From contig NZ_JAHLDV010000021.1 of the NCBI RefSeq assembly GCF_018861865.1, positions 1 to 51,279 on the forward strand: a stretch of DNA of 51,279 nt, in the 5' to 3' direction. Position 1 is the first letter of the stretch; the number at the start of each line of letters is the position of its first letter. Both the position numbers and the translations under genes were made by a program. This DNA comes from Clostridium frigoris (GTDB lineage Bacteria; Bacillota; Clostridia; Clostridiales; Clostridiaceae). The notes below the pieces were generated by a model. The model made no database searches and had not been told where the DNA came from. It saw only the letters and a program-made list of their open reading frames with translations. Shown here one piece after another: positions 9,455 through 17,342 of the stretch.

Positions 9455-9642
9455 ATGATGAAGAATAGTAAAAACCATTATACAGAGAGAAAATACTAGG
9501 TTGAGAGATTTTCAAAGGTTTTGAACCTACTTTGGAGCTGTAGTAAAACTACCGGTAATATATACCGTTAACAAATAAGCACAAATTTAGGTGGTACCGC
9601 GATGAAATTCGCCCTAAAACAGGGCGAATTTTTGTTTTTTTT
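9455..9642 (+). promoter_or_regulatory. T-box riboswitch leader
   Basis: T-box RNAs sense uncharged tRNA and switch from termination to antitermination. Visible parts: stem I starting near GATGAAGAATAGTA with the CAGAGAGA bulge motif (9483-9490) and TTTGGAGCTG (9531-9540), stem III (CGGTA/TACCG around 9553-9567), the T-box motif AGGTGGTACCGCG at 9589-9601, and the terminator at 9605. I cannot assign the specifier codon with confidence; the specifier side of stem I lies around 9537-9552. No aminoacyl-tRNA synthetase or amino-acid gene follows, only mrnC. Confidence 0.92.
9605..9642 (+). terminator. T-box terminator
   Basis: AAATTCGCCCT (9605-9615) and AGGGCGAATTT (9621-9631) form a perfect stem followed by a long T run. 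It is mutually exclusive with the antiterminator that would use the T-box motif. Confidence 0.9.
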
Positions 9643-9723
9643 GATGCTTTTATTTTAAAATAGTTATATATAAAAAATAAATCTAATAATAGGAGTGTCT
9701 AATATTAAAAAAGGAGATTAATC

Positions 9724-10146
9724 ATGGAGTTTAATATGCTAAAGGGCAAATTCACAGTGGCGCAAGTTAGACAGTTAAATCCACTAGTTCTTGCAATAGT
9801 TGGAGATGCAATTTATGAGGTGTTTATCAGATCTTACCTTGTAGAAAAAAATAGAGATATGAATGCACATAAAATTCATGTTAAGGCGGTTTCGTATGTA
9901 AAAGCGCATGCACAAAGCGAGTTTATGAAAGTTTTGATAACAAATTTAGACGAAGAGGAACTAGGTATTTTTAAAAGAGCTAGAAATTCTAAAAGTGGTT
10001 CAACGCCTAAAAATGCAGATTTAAATGAATATAAGTGGGCTACAGGCTTTGAAGCTTTAGTAGGTTTTTTATACTTAAGTGAGAAGAATGAAAGGTTAAA
10101 TGATATTTTCGAGAAAATTATAAATCTTGATTTGGGAGATGAATAA
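9724..10146 (+). CDS. mrnC: Mini-ribonuclease III
   Basis: Mini-III is an RNase III catalytic domain without a dsRNA-binding domain; it matures 23S rRNA. The 140-aa protein has the family core [19 protein letters not shown] (catalytic Asp about 28), the middle VKAHAQSEF segment and the end signature [20 protein letters not shown] precedes the ATG. It ends two bases before thyX. In many clostridia cysS lies immediately upstream; here the promoter and T-box lead straight into mrnC, so mrnC, thyX and rlmB may be under amino-acid/tRNA control. Confidence 0.95.
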   Translation: MEFNMLKGKFTVAQVRQLNPLVLAIVGDAIYEVFIRSYLVEKNRDMNAHKIHVKAVSYVKAHAQSEFMKVLITNLDEEELGIFKRARNSKSGSTPKNADLNEYKWATGFEALVGFLYLSEKNERLNDIFEKIINLDLGDE

Positions 10147-10148
10147 TT

Positions 10149-10952
10149 ATGCTCAAGGTTAAATTAATAGAACATACACCGAATCCTGAAAAAATTATAG
10201 CTGCAGCAGCTAAACTTTGTTATAGTCAAGTAGGAATTGATGAAATATTAGAAAATTTAGATCAAGAAAAAACAAAAAAATTTATCAATACTTTAATGAA
10301 TTATGGTCATCATTCACCGATAGAGCATGTGAGCTTTACTTTTGCAGTTGAGGGGATATCTAGAAGTTTGACCCATCAATTAGTTAGACATAGGGTAGCA
10401 TCATATTCTCAACAGAGTCAGAGATACGTACAGCTTAAACAATTTGAATACATAATTCCACCTAATGTTGAGAAAGATGAGCAGGCAAAGGAAATTTTCA
10501 TAAAATCCATGAAGCGGATTCAAGAAGAGTACAACCAATTAGTTGAGATATTATCAAGAAATGAATTAGCTAATTCTATAGTGGAATATTTAAAGGTTGA
10601 AAAACTTATAAAGGCTGAAGATATTGAAAAAAAACAATACTTAGTGCTTAAAAGCAAAGCGGAGAAAAAAGCTATCGAAGACGCACGGTATGTATTCCCA
10701 AATGCTTGCGAGACTAAAATAATAGCTACTATGAATGCTAGAGAGTTAATGCATTTTTTTAATCAGAGGTGTTGCACAAGAGCTCAGTGGGAAATACGCC
10801 AAATGGCTAAAACAATGTTGATGCAGGCTAGGGAAGTCGCACCATCAATTTTTAGATATGCAGGGCCAAGTTGTGTTAGTGGGCATTGTCCTGAGGGAAA
10901 AATGTGTTGTGGAAAGACATTGGAAGTAAGAAAAGAATACGAGATGAAATAG
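10149..10952 (+). CDS. thyX: flavin-dependent thymidylate synthase
   Basis: ThyX makes dTMP from dUMP using methylene-tetrahydrofolate and reduced FAD. The ThyX signature RHR-X7-S is at residues 80-90 ([11 protein letters not shown]). Other conserved parts are [10 protein letters not shown] and the C-terminal [14 protein letters not shown] with WEIR. At 267 aa it is somewhat long, and the C-terminal tail has a [13 protein letters not shown] cysteine cluster common in clostridial forms. The ATG follows the mrnC stop by two bases, so the pair is translationally coupled. Confidence 0.95.
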   Translation: MLKVKLIEHTPNPEKIIAAAAKLCYSQVGIDEILENLDQEKTKKFINTLMNYGHHSPIEHVSFTFAVEGISRSLTHQLVRHRVASYSQQSQRYVQLKQFEYIIPPNVEKDEQAKEIFIKSMKRIQEEYNQLVEILSRNELANSIVEYLKVEKLIKAEDIEKKQYLVLKSKAEKKAIEDARYVFPNACETKIIATMNARELMHFFNQRCCTRAQWEIRQMAKTMLMQAREVAPSIFRYAGPSCVSGHCPEGKMCCGKTLEVRKEYEMK

Positions 10953-10983
10953 ATGAAATAAATGAAATGGAGAGGTATTCAAA

Positions 10984-12084
10984 ATGAGTGATAACAAAAA
11001 ATATCAAGGAAACAAAGGAAACAAAGGATTTGAAAGTAGCAGAGAAGAAAGAACAGGATTTGAATCTAAAAAAGTTAGAACTAGCGAAAAGGGTGGAAAA
11101 GTAAGTAGAGGATTTACAAGTAGTAATGAAGAAAAAAGCGGAACAATGCCTAGAAGAAATAGAACGGGCGACCAAGGTGGTAAGGAAAGTAGAGAATTTA
11201 CAAGTAATAAAGAAGATAAAAACAAGGTGATTAATAGAGGAACTAGGAAAAATGAAGAGAAGGCAGTAAAAAATAAGTTCACTAGGGTAAAATCTGAAAT
11301 AAAGCCTAAGAGTAGTAACGCAAGTGGAGAAGGTGAAGCTAAAATTATTAGAGAAGATTTAATTGAAGGAAGAAATGCAGTTATAGAAGCGCTAAAATCG
11401 GATAGAACTGTAGAATACATTCTTATTGCTAAGGGCGATTTAGTAGGATCCATAAGCGTGGTAATGGCACTAGCTAAAGAAAAGGGAATTGTTACAAAGG
11501 AAGTAGATAGAAGAAAGTTAGATGAAATGTCACAAACTTCTTCACATCAAGGGGTAATCGCTGTAGTAACACCGTACAAATATTTTGAAATAAATGATAT
11601 ATTTAAAAATGCAGAGGAAAAAGGAGAAAAACCTTTTATAATTATACTAGATGAAATTGAAGATCCACATAATTTTGGGTCTATAATACGAACTGCTGAG
11701 GTATGTGGAGCTCATGGAATAATAATACCAAAGAGAAAAAATGTAGGAGCTACGCCTACGGTGTATAAAACATCTGCTGGTGCAATTGAACATGTGAAAA
11801 TAGCAAAAGTAACTAATATAAATGTAGCTATAGAAGAAATAAAAAAACGTGGAGTATGGGTTTACGGTGCTGATATGGATGCGGAAGATTATATTTTCAA
11901 TACTGATTTAACTGGAGCTGTAGCACTTGTTATTGGAAGTGAAGGTAGAGGTATTGCAAAACTTACAAAAGAAAAATGTGATGTTTTAGTGAAAATACCA
12001 ATGGTAGGGAAAATAACATCTTTAAATGCCTCTGTTGCAGCTGGTATAATAATGTATGAAACTATGAAACAAAAAATTAGATGA
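10984..12084 (+). CDS. rlmB: 23S rRNA 2'-O-ribose methyltransferase RlmB/TrmH family
   Basis: SPOUT-fold methyltransferase for a 23S rRNA ribose. The catalytic part begins about residue 120 (EGRNAVIEAL), with the substrate-binding domain to about 200 and SPOUT motifs at about 220 (DEIEDPHNFGSIIRTAE), 315 (VIGSEGRGI) and 337 (IPMVGKITSLNASVA). The first 115 residues are an unusual extension rich in Lys, Glu, Ser, Gly and Arg, containing three diverged 28-residue repeats. The family is usually about 245 residues without this. AGAGG precedes the ATG. The NYN gene follows after 8 bases. Confidence 0.93.
   Translation: MSDNKKYQGNKGNKGFESSREERTGFESKKVRTSEKGGKVSRGFTSSNEEKSGTMPRRNRTGDQGGKESREFTSNKEDKNKVINRGTRKNEEKAVKNKFTRVKSEIKPKSSNASGEGEAKIIREDLIEGRNAVIEALKSDRTVEYILIAKGDLVGSISVVMALAKEKGIVTKEVDRRKLDEMSQTSSHQGVIAVVTPYKYFEINDIFKNAEEKGEKPFIIILDEIEDPHNFGSIIRTAEVCGAHGIIIPKRKNVGATPTVYKTSAGAIEHVKIAKVTNINVAIEEIKKRGVWVYGADMDAEDYIFNTDLTGAVALVIGSEGRGIAKLTKEKCDVLVKIPMVGKITSLNASVAAGIIMYETMKQKIR
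11023..11274 (+). repeat. three diverged 84-bp in-frame tandem repeats in rlmB
   Basis: Residues 14-41, 42-69 and 70-97 of RlmB align as 28-residue units with the shared pattern G/E-F-x-S-x-x-E-E/D near the start and GGK-x-S near the end of units 1 and 2. Unit 3 is the most changed. At DNA level each unit is 84 bp (11023-11106, 11107-11190, 11191-11274). Confidence 0.75.
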
Positions 12085-12092
12085 GGTAAAAA

Positions 12093-12602
12093 GTGAGAAC
12101 ACTTTTTGTTGATGGGTATAATGTTATTAATAGTTGGCCAAGTCTTAAAAAGGTTAAAGAATATAGTTATGAATCTTCAAGGCTTCAGCTTATAGGTATA
12201 CTTCAAAACTACGTAGCATTTAATGGTTATAAAATGTTTATAGTCTTTGATGCACAATTAGTTAAGGGCAGTATTCAAAAAGAAGAGAGACAAGGGAACT
12301 TAGTTGTAGTTTTTACAAAAGAAGGAGAAACGGCAGATAGCTATATTGAAAGAATGGTCAATAACATAGGACGAAATATTGAAGTTTGCGTCATTACATC
12401 CGACTCTCTAGAGCAACAGATTGCATTCCAAAGGGGAGCTACTAGGATGTCTTCAATTGAATTTTATCATGAAGTAATCAGAACGCAAAAAAAGATTGAA
12501 ACAGAGATCGAAAAAAAGTACTTGGAAAAAAGAAATTGGTTAGAAGAGAGAGTAGATGAAAAAACATTGGAAAAACTTGAGAAAATGAGAAGGGGCCGTT
12601 GA
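12093..12602 (+). CDS. yacP: NYN-domain ribonuclease-like protein (YacP/Rae1 family)
   Basis: NYN proteins are PIN-like nucleases; the B. subtilis relative Rae1 (YacP) cleaves mRNA on the ribosome. The 169-aa protein begins LFVDGYNVINSWP, the family signature with the first catalytic Asp, and has FDAQLV, FTKEGETADSYIERM and VCVITSDSLEQQ with further acidic residues; a basic/acidic helical tail follows residue 125. The start is GTG at 12093 after GAGGTAAAAA. It belongs to the mrnC-thyX-rlmB cluster and precedes sigH. Confidence 0.9.
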   Translation: MRTLFVDGYNVINSWPSLKKVKEYSYESSRLQLIGILQNYVAFNGYKMFIVFDAQLVKGSIQKEERQGNLVVVFTKEGETADSYIERMVNNIGRNIEVCVITSDSLEQQIAFQRGATRMSSIEFYHEVIRTQKKIETEIEKKYLEKRNWLEERVDEKTLEKLEKMRRGR

Positions 12603-12608
12603 ATTTTC

Positions 12609-12638
12609 TTGACTATATAAATTGCTCTGAGGTATAAT
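12609..12638 (+). promoter_or_regulatory. sigH promoter
   Basis: TTGACT at 12609-12614, an 18-base spacer and TATAAT at 12633-12638, starting just after the NYN gene stop codon. It would give sigH its own transcript. Confidence 0.7.
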
Positions 12639-12677
12639 CATCTATATGACACATGGTTGGTGTGGAGGGGATATTTG

Positions 12678-13319
12678 TTGGAAAAGATCATTAAAGCTAG
12701 CGTGAATACTTCAAGCTTTGAAGAAAGATTGGATGAGGAAGTTGTTATTGAAGCACAAATTAGCAATGTTCGTGCACAAGAATATTTAATTAATAAATAC
12801 AAAAATTTTGTGAAAGCAAGGGCTAAGTCATATTTTTTGATTGGTGCAGATAAAGAAGATATTTACCAGGAAGGGATGATAGGTCTCTATAAGGCTATTA
12901 GAGATTTTAGGTCAGACAGATTATCTTCTTTTAGGGCTTTTGCAGAAATTTGTGTTACTAGGCAGATAATTACAGCAATAAAAACAGCTACTCGCCAAAA
13001 ACACATTCCCCTTAATACTTATATATCCTTAAATAAACCAATATATGACGAGGAATCAGACAGAACATTGTTGGATGTGCTATCAGGTGCTAAAATAACT
13101 GATCCAGAAGAGTTGGTTATAAGTCGTGAGGAAGTAATAAGCATTCAAAATGAAATTGGTGAAGTATTATCGGAACTTGAGATGGAGGTGCTTATGTCAT
13201 ACTTAGATGGTAAATCTTATCAAGAAATTGCTTGCGATTTAGATAGGCATGCAAAGTCCATTGATAATGCTTTGCAAAGAGTTAAAAGAAAATTAGAAAA
13301 ATGTCTAAGTAAAAGGTAA
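12678..13319 (+). CDS. sigH: RNA polymerase sigma-H factor
   Basis: Sigma-H directs early sporulation and transition-state genes. The product has region 2 (RAKSYFLIGADKEDIYQEGMIGLYKAIRDF, then RAFAEICVTRQI) and region 4 (LSELEMEVLMSYLDGKSYQEIA, with the helix-turn-helix end NALQRVKRKL). GGAGGGG at 12664-12670 supports a TTG start at 12678; the frame is open upstream to a TTG at 12657, but that would lie before the ribosome binding site. This start gives 213 aa, close to the family norm. Confidence 0.93.
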   Translation: MEKIIKASVNTSSFEERLDEEVVIEAQISNVRAQEYLINKYKNFVKARAKSYFLIGADKEDIYQEGMIGLYKAIRDFRSDRLSSFRAFAEICVTRQIITAIKTATRQKHIPLNTYISLNKPIYDEESDRTLLDVLSGAKITDPEELVISREEVISIQNEIGEVLSELEMEVLMSYLDGKSYQEIACDLDRHAKSIDNALQRVKRKLEKCLSKR

Positions 13320-13326
13320 AAATGTA

Positions 13327-13355
13327 TTGACAAAGAAAACAAACAATAGTAAAGT
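13327..13355 (+). promoter_or_regulatory. promoter of the tRNA-tuf transcript
   Basis: TTGACA at 13327-13332, 17-base spacer and TAAAGT at 13350-13355, about 35 bases upstream of tRNA-Gly. Confidence 0.7.
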
Positions 13356-13389
13356 TAATAACTGGTGTATAGCTTTAAGTTGTACTTCA

Positions 13390-13464
13390 GCGGGAGTAGC
13401 TCAGTGGTAGAGCACCAGCTTCCCAAGTTGGGTGTCGCGGGTTCAAGCCCCGTTTCCCGCTCCA
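13390..13464 (+). tRNA. tRNA-Gly (CCC)
   Basis: GCGGGAG (13390-13396) pairs with TTCCCGC (13454-13460), then TCCA. The anticodon stem CCAGC/GTTGG holds the loop TTCCCAA, so the anticodon is CCC (13422-13424), reading GGG. Confidence 0.93.
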
Positions 13465-13473
13465 AAATTAAAT

Positions 13474-13549
13474 GCCCATATAGCTCAGTCGGAAGAGCGT
13501 CACCTTGGTAAGGTGGAGGTCACCGGTTCAATCCCGGTTATGGGCTCCA
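13474..13549 (+). tRNA. tRNA-Thr (GGT)
   Basis: GCCCATA (13474-13480) pairs with TATGGGC (13539-13545), then TCCA. The loop TTGGTAA gives anticodon GGT at 13507-13509. It lies 9 bases after tRNA-Gly and 80 bases before tuf. Confidence 0.95.
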
Positions 13550-13629
13550 TAGCTATTAAGGTCCTGCAGTACACTAGGATAAGTTTACGAACGAAAAGGC
13601 GATATTATTTAAACGAGGAGGAATACAAA

Positions 13630-14823
13630 ATGGCAAAGGCAAAGTTTGAAAGAACCAAACCACATGTAAATATAGGAACAATAGGGCACGTAGATCACGG
13701 CAAGACAACATTAACAGCTGCAATAACTGCTGTACTTGCAACTAAAGGATTAGCAGAAGCATCTAGATTTGACCAAATTGATAAAGCACCAGAGGAAAGA
13801 GAAAGAGGAATAACAATTAACACATCACATGTTGAATATGAAACAGAAAATAGACATTATGCACATGTTGATTGCCCAGGACATGCAGATTATGTAAAGA
13901 ACATGATTACAGGAGCAGCACAAATGGATGGAGCAATCCTAGTTGTTAGTGCAGCAGATGGTCCAATGCCTCAAACAAGAGAACATATATTACTTGCAAG
14001 CAGAGTTGGAGTAGGTTATATAGTAGTATTCTTGAACAAAGCAGATATGGTTGATGATCCAGAATTATTAGAATTAGTTGAAATGGAAGTAAGAGAATTA
14101 TTAAGTGAGTATGACTTCCCTGGTGATGATATTCCAATTATAACAGGATCAGCATTAAAAGCATTAGAAAGTCCAACAGACCCAGAAGCAACAAAATGTA
14201 TATATGAATTAATGGAAGCTGTAGATACTTACATTCCAACACCAGCAAGAGCAACAGATAAACCATTCTTAATGCCAGTTGAGGATGTATTCACAATCAC
14301 AGGTAGAGGAACAGTTGCTACAGGAAGAGTTGAAACTGGGATACTTAAGGTTGGAGAAGAAGTAGAAATAGTTGGACTTAGCGAAGAAAAAAGAAAAGTT
14401 GTATGTACCGGAGTTGAAATGTTTAGAAAACTTCTAGATCAAGCAATGGCTGGAGACAACATTGGAGCGTTATTAAGAGGAGTACAAAGAGCAGACATTG
14501 AAAGAGGTCAAGTACTTGCAAAACCAGGTTCAATACATCCACATTCAAAATTTGTAGGTCAAGTATATGTACTTAAAAAAGAAGAAGGCGGAAGACATAC
14601 ACCATTCTTCGACGGATACAGACCACAATTTTATTTTAGAACTACAGATGTAACAGGATCAATCAAATTACCAGACGGAATGGAAATGGTAATGCCAGGA
14701 GACCACATAGATATGAATGTAGAATTAATTACTCAAGTAGCAATGGATGAGGGATTAAGATTTGCAATCAGAGAAGGTGGAAGAACAGTAGGTTCTGGAG
14801 TTGTTACTTCAATAGTTAAATAG
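13630..14823 (+). CDS. tuf: elongation factor Tu, copy 1
   Basis: EF-Tu delivers aminoacyl-tRNA to the ribosome as a GTP complex. The 397-aa protein has G1 GHVDHGKTT (20-28), G3 DCPGH (81-85) and G4 NKAD (136-139), followed by the two beta-barrel domains. GAGGAGG precedes the ATG; the frame is open further upstream only because it runs through the tRNA genes. A second copy at 29690 differs at four residues: E73Q, S181N, A206T and E253D (copy 1 to copy 2). It is preceded by tRNA-Gly and tRNA-Thr, an order also known before tufB in E. coli. Confidence 0.98.
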   Translation: MAKAKFERTKPHVNIGTIGHVDHGKTTLTAAITAVLATKGLAEASRFDQIDKAPEERERGITINTSHVEYETENRHYAHVDCPGHADYVKNMITGAAQMDGAILVVSAADGPMPQTREHILLASRVGVGYIVVFLNKADMVDDPELLELVEMEVRELLSEYDFPGDDIPIITGSALKALESPTDPEATKCIYELMEAVDTYIPTPARATDKPFLMPVEDVFTITGRGTVATGRVETGILKVGEEVEIVGLSEEKRKVVCTGVEMFRKLLDQAMAGDNIGALLRGVQRADIERGQVLAKPGSIHPHSKFVGQVYVLKKEEGGRHTPFFDGYRPQFYFRTTDVTGSIKLPDGMEMVMPGDHIDMNVELITQVAMDEGLRFAIREGGRTVGSGVVTSIVK

Positions 14824-14837
14824 TAAGTATAAGTGTT

Positions 14838-14872
14838 CGGCATAAGGTAAAAAAATGACTTATGCCGAGTTC
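14838..14872 (+). terminator. tuf copy 1 terminator
   Basis: CGGCATAAG (14838-14846) pairs with CTTATGCCG (14859-14867). The following AGTTCTT is a poor T tract, so some read-through into rpmG is possible. Confidence 0.6.
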
Positions 14873-14944
14873 TTACAAAATATAAGATGGTACTGAATTA
14901 TTGGTGTTAGAAACGTTTATTGAAAAGCACTTCTAACTAATCCA

Positions 14945-14973
14945 TTGACATATGTACTAATTTGTGATAGATT
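14945..14973 (+). promoter_or_regulatory. promoter of rpmG-secE-nusG
   Basis: TTGACA at 14945-14950, 17-base spacer, TAGATT at 14968-14973. It lies between tuf and rpmG, giving the downstream operon an RNA start near 14980. Confidence 0.75.
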
Positions 14974-15062
14974 GTTTAAGTAAAATAAAAATGCTAAAGA
15001 TAGCTTAGAGCTTAATAAGCATGAGTTTTCTGAAATAGATGAAAAATCGGGAGGTGTAGATT

Positions 15063-15212
15063 GTGAGAGTAAAAGTAACTCTAGCTTGTAATGATTGCAA
15101 ACAGAGAAATTACAATACAATGAAAAACAAAAAAAATAACCCAGATAGAATAGAAATGAAGAAATACTGTAAGTTCTGCCACAAACATACACTTCATAAA
15201 GAAACAAAATAA
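15063..15212 (+). CDS. rpmG: 50S ribosomal protein L33
   Basis: A 49-aa ribosomal protein of the zinc-binding type, with Cys at residues 9, 12, 36 and 39 (CNDC and CKFC). The start is GTG, preceded by GGGAGGTG. It heads the rpmG-secE-nusG group, the usual Firmicute arrangement. Confidence 0.95.
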   Translation: MRVKVTLACNDCKQRNYNTMKNKKNNPDRIEMKKYCKFCHKHTLHKETK

Positions 15213-15250
15213 TATAGCATAAACACAAAAACAGTGGGGATGTGAATAAT

Positions 15251-15475
15251 ATGGCTGTTACTGGGAATGTTAAATTAAAAGAAAAACCAAACAAAAAAGG
15301 TATAGCAAATTTTTTCAAGGAACTTAAGGCAGAAACAAAAAGAATAACTTGGCCTTCAAAACAAGATGTTAAAAAAGCAACTTATGCAGTGGCAAGTTTT
15401 ACTTTACTTTTTGTAGTATTTGTGGGTTTGTTGGATTATGGGTTTAATAACCTCTATATGCTAATCTTTAAATAA
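15251..15475 (+). CDS. secE: preprotein translocase subunit SecE
   Basis: SecE is the small clamp subunit of the SecYEG channel in the cytoplasmic membrane. The 74-aa protein has the conserved amphipathic helix FFKELKAETKRITWPSKQDV and a single membrane segment (about residues 47-68). I chose the ATG at 15251, spaced well from GGGG at 15236; a GTG at 15242 would sit almost on the ribosome binding site. nusG follows 45 bases later. Confidence 0.95.
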   Translation: MAVTGNVKLKEKPNKKGIANFFKELKAETKRITWPSKQDVKKATYAVASFTLLFVVFVGLLDYGFNNLYMLIFK

Positions 15476-15480
15476 GGTAA

Positions 15481-15520
15481 AGGAGGGAGGTAGGGGACGG
15501 AATTCTCCACCCCTTGAGCT
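15481..15520 (+). promoter_or_regulatory. nusG ribosome binding site bridged by a hairpin
   Basis: AGGAGGGAGG (15481-15490) is about 30 bases from the ATG, too far for normal initiation. Between them, GGGG (15493-15496) pairs with CCCC (15510-15513) and GGA (15499-15501) with TCC (15506-15508), with an ATTC loop. Folding removes 21 bases and leaves an effective spacing of about 9. Confidence 0.7.
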
Positions 15521-16042
15521 ATGGCAGATAAAGCTAAATGGTACGTTGTACATACATATTCTGGTTATGAGAATAAAGTTAAAGTCAACCTAGAAAAAGC
15601 AATTGAAAATAGGAATCTTGAAGAATATGTACATGATATTCAAGTTCCTATGGAAGAAGTAGTTGAAGTAAAGGATGGGAAACAAAAAATAACTTTAAAA
15701 AAAGTGTTTCCAGGTTATGTAATGGTTAAAATGCTTATGACAGATGAGTCTTGGTATATAGTTAGAAATACTAGAGGTGTAACTGGATTTGTAGGGCCTG
15801 GATCTAAACCAGTAGCTCTTACTGAGGATGAAGTTAGAACTATGGGAATTGCAGAAAAGACTATAGTTTCTGATTACGAAGTAGGCGAGAGCATACAAGT
15901 AACATTCGGACCACTAGAAGGATTTGTTGCTCTTATACAAGAAATTCATTTGGAAAAGCAAAAAATCAAAGCACTTATAAATATGTTTGGCAGGGAAACA
16001 CCTGTTGAACTAGAATTTAATCAGATAGAAAAATTAGACTAG
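15521..16042 (+). CDS. nusG: transcription termination/antitermination factor NusG
   Basis: NusG binds RNA polymerase and modulates pausing and coupling with translation. The 173-aa protein has the NGN domain (about 1-110: KWYVVHTYSGYENKV, PGYVMVKM, VRNTRGVTGFVG) and a C-terminal KOW domain (about 120-173). The start context is unusual: the only good Shine-Dalgarno sequence lies about 30 bases upstream across a stable hairpin. rplK follows after a leader containing an L1-site mimic. Confidence 0.97.
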   Translation: MADKAKWYVVHTYSGYENKVKVNLEKAIENRNLEEYVHDIQVPMEEVVEVKDGKQKITLKKVFPGYVMVKMLMTDESWYIVRNTRGVTGFVGPGSKPVALTEDEVRTMGIAEKTIVSDYEVGESIQVTFGPLEGFVALIQEIHLEKQKIKALINMFGRETPVELEFNQIEKLD

Positions 16043-16070
16043 GTACTAAATAAAGCGAAAGTTTTATTAA

Positions 16071-16098
16071 GTGGGAGGATTTTAAATCCGATTACCAC
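16071..16098 (+). promoter_or_regulatory. L1-binding-site mimic before rplK
   Basis: GTGGGAGG (16071-16078), a small stem (ATTT/AAAT), CCG and TTACCAC (16092-16098) form the same arrangement as the L1 binding region of 23S rRNA helices 76-78 (GUGGGAGG ... CCG ... UACCAC). Outer pairing is GTGG/CCAC. The rplK ribosome binding site GGGAGG follows at 16104. The likely role is translational feedback by L1. Confidence 0.75.
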
Positions 16099-16118
16099 AA
16101 TATGGGAGGTATAAATTC

Positions 16119-16544
16119 ATGGCTAAGAAAATAACAGGGATGATAAAACTTCAACTTCCTGCAGGGAAAGCTACTCCGGCACCACCAGTTGGTCCAGCAC
16201 TTGGACAACACGGTGTTAATATCATGGGATTCTGTAAAGAATTTAATGCAAAAACTTCTGATCAAGCAGGCATGATAATACCAGTAGTTATAACAGTATA
16301 TCAAGATAGATCTTTTAGTTTTATACTAAAGACTCCACCAGCAGCTATACTATTAAAGAAAGCTGTTGGCTTAGAAAGTGGTTCTGGTGTTCCAAACAAA
16401 ACCAAAATTGCTACAGTTTCTAAAGCTAAAGTAAAAGAAATAGCAGAACTTAAGATGCCAGATTTAAATGCAGCATCAATTGAATCTGCTATGAGTATGA
16501 TAGCTGGAACAGCAAGAAGTATGGGAATAGTTGTAGAAGAATAA
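16119..16544 (+). CDS. rplK: 50S ribosomal protein L11
   Basis: L11 forms the GTPase-associated stalk base with 23S rRNA. The 141-aa length is standard; the N-terminal domain shows [20 protein letters not shown] with the proline-rich linker, and the C-terminal RNA-binding domain has the [13 protein letters not shown] and GTARSMGI segments. GGGAGGT precedes the ATG. It is the first of two genes each preceded by an L1-type hairpin. Confidence 0.98.
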   Translation: MAKKITGMIKLQLPAGKATPAPPVGPALGQHGVNIMGFCKEFNAKTSDQAGMIIPVVITVYQDRSFSFILKTPPAAILLKKAVGLESGSGVPNKTKIATVSKAKVKEIAELKMPDLNAASIESAMSMIAGTARSMGIVVEE

Positions 16545-16558
16545 TTTTGAATTAATTA

Positions 16559-16587
16559 CGTGGGAGGTAAAAACCGTTATTACCACG
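16559..16587 (+). promoter_or_regulatory. L1-binding-site mimic before rplA
   Basis: CGTGGGAGGT, a loop, ACCG and TACCACG repeat the 16071 element. CGTGG (16559-16563) pairs with CCACG (16583-16587). AAGGAGG at 16588 and the rplA ATG at 16603 follow immediately, so L1 binding could block its own ribosome binding site. Confidence 0.75.
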
Positions 16588-16602
16588 AAGGAGGATACTA
16601 TT

Positions 16603-17292
16603 ATGGGAAAAAATTATAAAGAAAGCGCTAAACTTATAGATAAAAGTGCTTTATATACACCAACAGAAACTATGGACCTTGTAGTAAAAACATCTAAGGC
16701 TAAATTCGATGAAACAATAGAACTTGCTATCAGCCTTGGTGTTGATCCAAGACATGCAGATCAACAAGTTAGAGGTGCAGTAGTACTTCCTTATGGAACA
16801 GGTAAAAGTGTAAAAGTTTTAGTTTTTGCTAAAGGTGATAAAGCTAAGGAAGCAGAACTTGCAGGAGCAGATTTTGTTGGAACTGATGAATTAGTTGATA
16901 AAATTCAAAAAGAAAATTGGTTCGGATTTGATATAGTTGTTGCTACTCCAGATATGATGGGTGTTGTTGGTAAATTGGGTAGAGTGCTAGGACCTAAGGG
17001 TTTAATGCCAAATCCAAAATCAGGAACAGTTACATTTGATGTTACTAAAGCAATAAATGAAATCAAAGCTGGTAAGGTTGAGTATAGAGTTGATAAAACT
17101 TCTATAATTCATGTAGCTATTGGTAAAAAATCTTTCGGAGCTGAAAAATTGATTGCTAACTTTCATGCATTAATGGAAGCAGTAGTTAAAGCTAAACCAT
17201 CAGCAGCTAAAGGACAATATTTAAAATCAGTTTCAGTTTCAAGTACTATGGGACCTGGAATAAAAGTAAATCAAGCTAAAGTTTTAGATTAG
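16603..17292 (+). CDS. rplA: 50S ribosomal protein L1
   Basis: L1 forms the mobile L1 stalk at the E site and, in bacteria and archaea, represses its own mRNA. The 229-aa length is standard. Domain I (about 1-67 and 160-229) holds [27 protein letters not shown] in its binding loop; domain II has [10 protein letters not shown] and the RNA-contact stretch [18 protein letters not shown]. It starts directly after an L1-type hairpin. Confidence 0.98.
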   Translation: MGKNYKESAKLIDKSALYTPTETMDLVVKTSKAKFDETIELAISLGVDPRHADQQVRGAVVLPYGTGKSVKVLVFAKGDKAKEAELAGADFVGTDELVDKIQKENWFGFDIVVATPDMMGVVGKLGRVLGPKGLMPNPKSGTVTFDVTKAINEIKAGKVEYRVDKTSIIHVAIGKKSFGAEKLIANFHALMEAVVKAKPSAAKGQYLKSVSVSSTMGPGIKVNQAKVLD

Positions 17293-17304
17293 TATATACA
17301 AATA

Positions 17305-17332
17305 ACTTTAAACGTGGTACAATGTTTAAAGT
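17305..17332 (+). repeat. perfect 9-bp inverted repeat between rplA and the L10 leader
   Basis: ACTTTAAAC (17305-17313) and GTTTAAAGT (17324-17332) are exact complements around GTGGTACAAT. No T run follows. A TACAAT inside the loop could be a -10 box but I see no matching -35, so function is unknown. Confidence 0.5.
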
Positions 17333-17342
17333 GAAATAAATG

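Noticed and set aside
11004-11453. 149-aa minus-strand frame inside rlmB
   Set aside because: It is the mirror of the repetitive, low-complexity rlmB segment, hydrophobic by composition, without a ribosome binding site.
13432-13629. Long N-terminal extension of EF-Tu copy 1
   Set aside because: The frame is open by chance through tRNA-Gly and tRNA-Thr. The AGGAGG and ATG at 13630 match copy 2 exactly.
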